DNA of 48,585 nt from an uncultured Sphingobacteriales bacterium (lineage in GTDB: Bacteria > Bacteroidota > Bacteroidia > Chitinophagales > Chitinophagaceae): NCBI GenBank assembly GCA_946479435.1, contig CAMLFX010000011.1, positions 1-48,585 on the forward strand, in the 5' to 3' direction. The notes beneath the pieces are model-generated. The model saw only the letters and a program-made list of their open reading frames with translations, was not told where the DNA came from and did no database searches. Positions 46,023 to 48,585 of this stretch are shown here, piece by piece. The position numbers and the translations under genes were made by a program. Position 1 is the first letter of the stretch. Each line of letters begins with the position of its first letter.

Positions 46023-46505
46023 ATGCAAATCACAGTGACAGAAAATATTGATAAGTTGCTTAAAGTTCTATTAGGACAACAACTTTCATTATCTAAAAAT
46101 GAAATTTCTAACAAGCTAAAAACTGAAATTAACATTCAAGAGAGTGAGTTAAATACTATTCTTGCAAAGGCTATTAAGGACGAATACATACATGAGTTTC
46201 GACATGGTTCAATGATTTCGCATACCTACAAACTCACATTTGATGGTATATTATTTATCAATGAGGGTGGTTACACTTCTCAAGCATCATCAAGAAGATT
46301 GAATCAAGAATTAGAGAAGAATCAGAGGGACTTACAGAAAACCCAAACTGAAATGATAACAGCGCAAGCAAAAATAATGGAACGACAAACTCAGATACAA
46401 CAATCCGTTAAGACCCTAACGGTATGGATTGCTATCGGAACAGTAATTGCTGCGATTTACTACATATTCGAATTAGTTAATCATATTAAAAATCTGTTTC
46501 GTTAA
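46023..46505 (+). CDS. Small winged-helix-like, coiled-coil, membrane-anchored protein
   Basis: 160 residues, AT-rich. Residues 1-85 look like a winged-helix domain (SLSKNEISNKLKTEINIQESELNTILAKAIKDEYIHEF, then YKLTFDGILFINEGG). About 90-128 is a Q/E/K-rich coiled coil (LNQELEKNQRDLQKTQTEMI), and 131-150 is a membrane helix (LTVWIAIGTVIAAIYYIFEL). I do not recognise a named family; similar hypothetical proteins are common in Bacteroidota accessory DNA. It lies between a dispersed repeat and a palindromic element, convergent with an AlbA/Schlafen-type gene. Confidence 0.7.
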   Translation: MQITVTENIDKLLKVLLGQQLSLSKNEISNKLKTEINIQESELNTILAKAIKDEYIHEFRHGSMISHTYKLTFDGILFINEGGYTSQASSRRLNQELEKNQRDLQKTQTEMITAQAKIMERQTQIQQSVKTLTVWIAIGTVIAAIYYIFELVNHIKNLFR

Positions 46506-46515
46506 TCTTTTGTTA

Positions 46516-46628
46516 GGCGTAGTCTCTGACTTCGTCTTCGTGGTAAACAAATCTCATGATTTGCGTATGGCTTATATCTAAAAATCTGGAGATTTACCGC
46601 CCATGCGACATAGTCAGGAGACTACGCC
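46516..46628. repeat. Strongly palindromic element
   Basis: The outer arms GGCGTAGTCTCTGACT (46516-46531) and AGTCAGGAGACTACGCC (46612-46628) pair with one bulge. Inside are the perfect palindromes CAAATC-TCAT-GATTTG (46549-46564) and AAATCT-GG-AGATTT (46582-46595). The strand could fold into a branched structure. It begins 10 bases after the preceding stop and lies between convergent genes. Confidence 0.75.
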
Positions 46629-46724
46629 GAGTTGGTATAGAAGATGTGATATAACCAATGTTAATCTTCATGAAACTGAGAAATGACATTGCGTAATAAC
46701 TAATTACGCTTGAGAATAACATTA

Positions 46725-48254
46725 CTATACTTCAAAATCATCATCATCTTCTTCATAATCATAAATTTCTTCGGGCTTATTTTCACTATGACGCCGAATT
46801 TCAGCTTCGAATATTGCATCAATATTCATGGATGTCATATCCGCTAAGCCGATACCTTCCAAAATACGTAACGCTACCATATGGAATGCCGATTCGTCAG
46901 ATAGATTGAAACGATAAGCATGTCCTTTTCTAAATTCTGGAATTTGAATTTGATTTTTAGGGGATAATGGAATATTAAAGAGCTTTATTTTTTCTAGATA
47001 ATTATCATTTTCAAAAAAAACGAATTTCCTCCAACAGTCAGAAACTTTGGCGCGAAACCGAATATTCGAAGTCATGTCGAAACCATTCTCTTGAAGAATT
47101 TTCTTATATTTTGATAAGATAATGTGAATAGTTACAATAAAATTAGCACCGTCAATGAACTTAATATGATTTACAAAGTCTGTTTGTTCTCTACTTCTAA
47201 TTGCTGGTAATTCTACACCATTATAACCATATTGTTTTCTTGTACGATAAGGACTATATATATCAAGTAAATAATTTAGCACTTTAGATTCTTCATAATG
47301 TTTTGGAATATCCTTAGAAGAAAATTCATAAATAGGAATTAAAAATTTAAGATTACCATTCCTAAATAGTTCCACAGTTGGTGTTCTGTATATTAAGTTG
47401 GTTTTATTAAGCGGTCTGATAATTAAAGAATCTTCAGAACTGTATACACTATTGAAACCAAGATTTAATAAAGTTGTTACTTTATTGTTATCATTAGAAT
47501 TAAATGATAGTTCCTGATTTTGATAAAAAGTTAATGCAATGCTGTGAAAAAAACTCGAAGTATAATAGTCTTTAAATGAAAAGCTATCAAATGGTTCTGG
47601 AAATAAATATAATTCCAAATAACTTTGATTTGACTCTGATTGACCTTTTGTTTCTGTTAAATCACAATTGCTAAATTCTTCGATTGTTTCATAATAGGAT
47701 GCTGCCTTCTCATTAAGTTTTTCAATTATATACCTGTCTTTTATCGGTTTACTTTCATTGTTTTCACGTTGATAAATCACCCCTTGACTTGTCACATAGG
47801 GTGGAATTGGACTTTCTTCAACTTGAATAACAAAAACAATTTTATTATCTCCTGTATCAATTTTTTTAAAATGATAGATTGGAGAAGGGCTAATGTTTGA
47901 ATTTATAAGTTGAGCAACTTGATCTTCAAAATTCCTGAAGTCGTCTATTACAATACCATTAATATTAACCGGCCTATTCTTTTCGTCACACGAAATTCCC
48001 CATATGATCCATCCACCTTTGGTATTAGCAAAAGATGAAATTGATTTAGCGATTTTGACATTATCTAGTTTTCCAGAAGTTTGCCTAGGAATTTCTCTTT
48101 TGTATTCAATATACCACCCCTCGCAAATTTCATTATCAATAAGCTTTTGTAAGTCATCAATATTTAATTCAATAACAGATTTATCGAAGGGATTATACAT
48201 CAAAATAAAATTAAACTGCATCCTAAAGTTATTTTCTAATAATGGTAATATCAA
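46725..48254 (-). CDS. AlbA_2/Schlafen-type putative ATP- or nucleic-acid-binding protein
   Basis: 509 residues from the first start; M19 (48200, opening MYNPFDKSV) is also possible and perhaps better. The N-terminal AlbA_2 domain (about 40-165) has EGWYIEYKREIP, KIAKSISSFANTKGGWIIWGIS, INSNISPSPIY and QGVIYQRENNESKPI, the Schlafen/AlbA_2 pattern. The remaining 340 residues are not recognised. The tail is very acidic (YDYEEDDDDFEV). Such proteins occur as regulators and in phage-defence or other accessory loci. The gene is AT-rich and flanked by repeats, suggesting acquisition. Confidence 0.8.
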   Translation of the reverse strand: MILPLLENNFRMQFNFILMYNPFDKSVIELNIDDLQKLIDNEICEGWYIEYKREIPRQTSGKLDNVKIAKSISSFANTKGGWIIWGISCDEKNRPVNINGIVIDDFRNFEDQVAQLINSNISPSPIYHFKKIDTGDNKIVFVIQVEESPIPPYVTSQGVIYQRENNESKPIKDRYIIEKLNEKAASYYETIEEFSNCDLTETKGQSESNQSYLELYLFPEPFDSFSFKDYYTSSFFHSIALTFYQNQELSFNSNDNNKVTTLLNLGFNSVYSSEDSLIIRPLNKTNLIYRTPTVELFRNGNLKFLIPIYEFSSKDIPKHYEESKVLNYLLDIYSPYRTRKQYGYNGVELPAIRSREQTDFVNHIKFIDGANFIVTIHIILSKYKKILQENGFDMTSNIRFRAKVSDCWRKFVFFENDNYLEKIKLFNIPLSPKNQIQIPEFRKGHAYRFNLSDESAFHMVALRILEGIGLADMTSMNIDAIFEAEIRRHSENKPEEIYDYEEDDDDFEV

Positions 48255-48301
48255 TAGCGTTTTAACTATGGTCTATATTAATTGCCAAATAGATTTATCT
48301 C

Positions 48302-48357
48302 CGCACAAGAGTGCGACGCAACAGCCGTTCAATAGTAATAGGATAGTTGGCTGCAAA
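48302..48357 (-). repeat. Dispersed repeat A, copy 2 (inverted)
   Basis: The reverse complement aligns without gaps to 2521-2576, 46 of 56 identical. It lies upstream of the AlbA/Schlafen-type gene. The gene-free stretch 48255-48585 consists of this repeat, the promoter/palindrome at 48363-48392 and repeat B. Confidence 0.7.
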
Positions 48358-48362
48358 TTATT

Positions 48363-48392
48363 ATTGTAATACTATAATTTATAGTATATTTG
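48363..48392 (+). promoter_or_regulatory. Promoter with overlapping perfect palindrome
   Basis: ATTG (48363-48366), 18 bases, then TATATTTG (48385-48392) fits the -33/-7 pattern. A perfect 9-1-9 palindrome ATACTATAA-T-TTATAGTAT (48369-48387) fills the spacer and reaches into the -7 element, as a repressor operator would. No gene starts before the window ends. Confidence 0.5.
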
Positions 48393-48457
48393 TTATGGTA
48401 ATTATATTCGTTATTGTGAGTATTATACGGCAATAGTAATTAAAACATAATTACCCA

Positions 48458-48585
48458 TATACGTTGTTCAATTTTGCTAAACCCTGCTAAAAATGACAAA
48501 CAACATTTCACCTTTTAAACACAATGGCCGCAAGGCATACAGTACCCAACTGTCGCACCGGAAATTTTTTTATTTTTTATTTTTT
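48458..48585. repeat. Repeat B copy 2 (cut by right window edge)
   Basis: It starts TATACGTTGTTCAATTTTG, identical to the inverted right end of copy 1. It continues with AAAATGACAAAC, CCCAACTGTCGCACC and the T-rich tract, then runs off the window before its second end. Confidence 0.75.

Noticed and set aside
46512..46628. Integron attC site
   Set aside because: GTTAGGC stands at the beginning rather than the end, the matching RYYYAAC box is missing, and no integrase or cassette array is present.

Overview
The window looks like chromosomal DNA of a member of the Bacteroidota, most likely Chitinophagia or a close relative. The evidence is a TonB-dependent receptor with a carboxypeptidase-regulatory-like N-terminus, secreted GEVED proteins ending in a type IX secretion (T9SS) sorting domain, and repeated TAnnTTTG promoter -7 elements just upstream of genes. 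A fused E1 alpha/beta 2-oxoacid dehydrogenase and a class II ribonucleotide reductase fit the same group. Most genes are core metabolism or DNA repair; no tRNA, rRNA, CRISPR array or transposase was seen.

Layout: 1-2518 holds the start of a TonB receptor gene (cut by the left edge) and an NAD(P)-binding protein divergent from a MarR regulator, with three related operator-like boxes between them. 2521-5816 is an AT-rich island with a complete HpaII-like restriction-modification system: Vsr repair nuclease, C-type controller, cytosine-5 methyltransferase and HpaII-family endonuclease. Dispersed repeats lie on both sides. 6079-6510 is non-coding and contains hairpins and a 151-bp element with terminal inverted repeats. 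6529-8596 carries an aldehyde dehydrogenase and a Rid-family protein that resemble two successive steps of 2-aminomuconate metabolism (tryptophan/kynurenine breakdown).

8606-19003 holds a lipoprotein, fused E1 dehydrogenase, CTP synthase, a DUF3667-like membrane protein, glutamate racemase, a small secreted protein, a 2-oxoacid:ferredoxin oxidoreductase beta subunit, a DUF3298-like lipoprotein and a secreted protein of unknown role. 19130-22453 is nrdJ. 22765-30910 is a tandem array of three large secreted GEVED/T9SS proteins; two of them share an apparently identical 1,911-bp 3' block behind different N-terminal domains.

31105-40021 carries gcvH and a VanZ-like gene, then a heptose kinase, nucleotidyltransferase and glycosyltransferase operon for surface glycans, facing an NAD-dependent epimerase/dehydratase; ruvB, a large membrane protein and a trans-sulfuration PLP enzyme follow. 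40058-45818 holds a NagZ-like GH3/beta-lactamase fusion, mutL and map. From 45819 the DNA becomes accessory: a common dispersed inverted repeat, a remnant resembling the mutL 3' end, a small wHTH/coiled-coil/membrane protein, a strongly palindromic element, an AlbA/Schlafen-type protein, and second copies of both repeats that flank the restriction island.

Coordinates and motifs were read by eye and family assignments come from recognition of motifs, so alignments and searches named below are still needed to confirm them.
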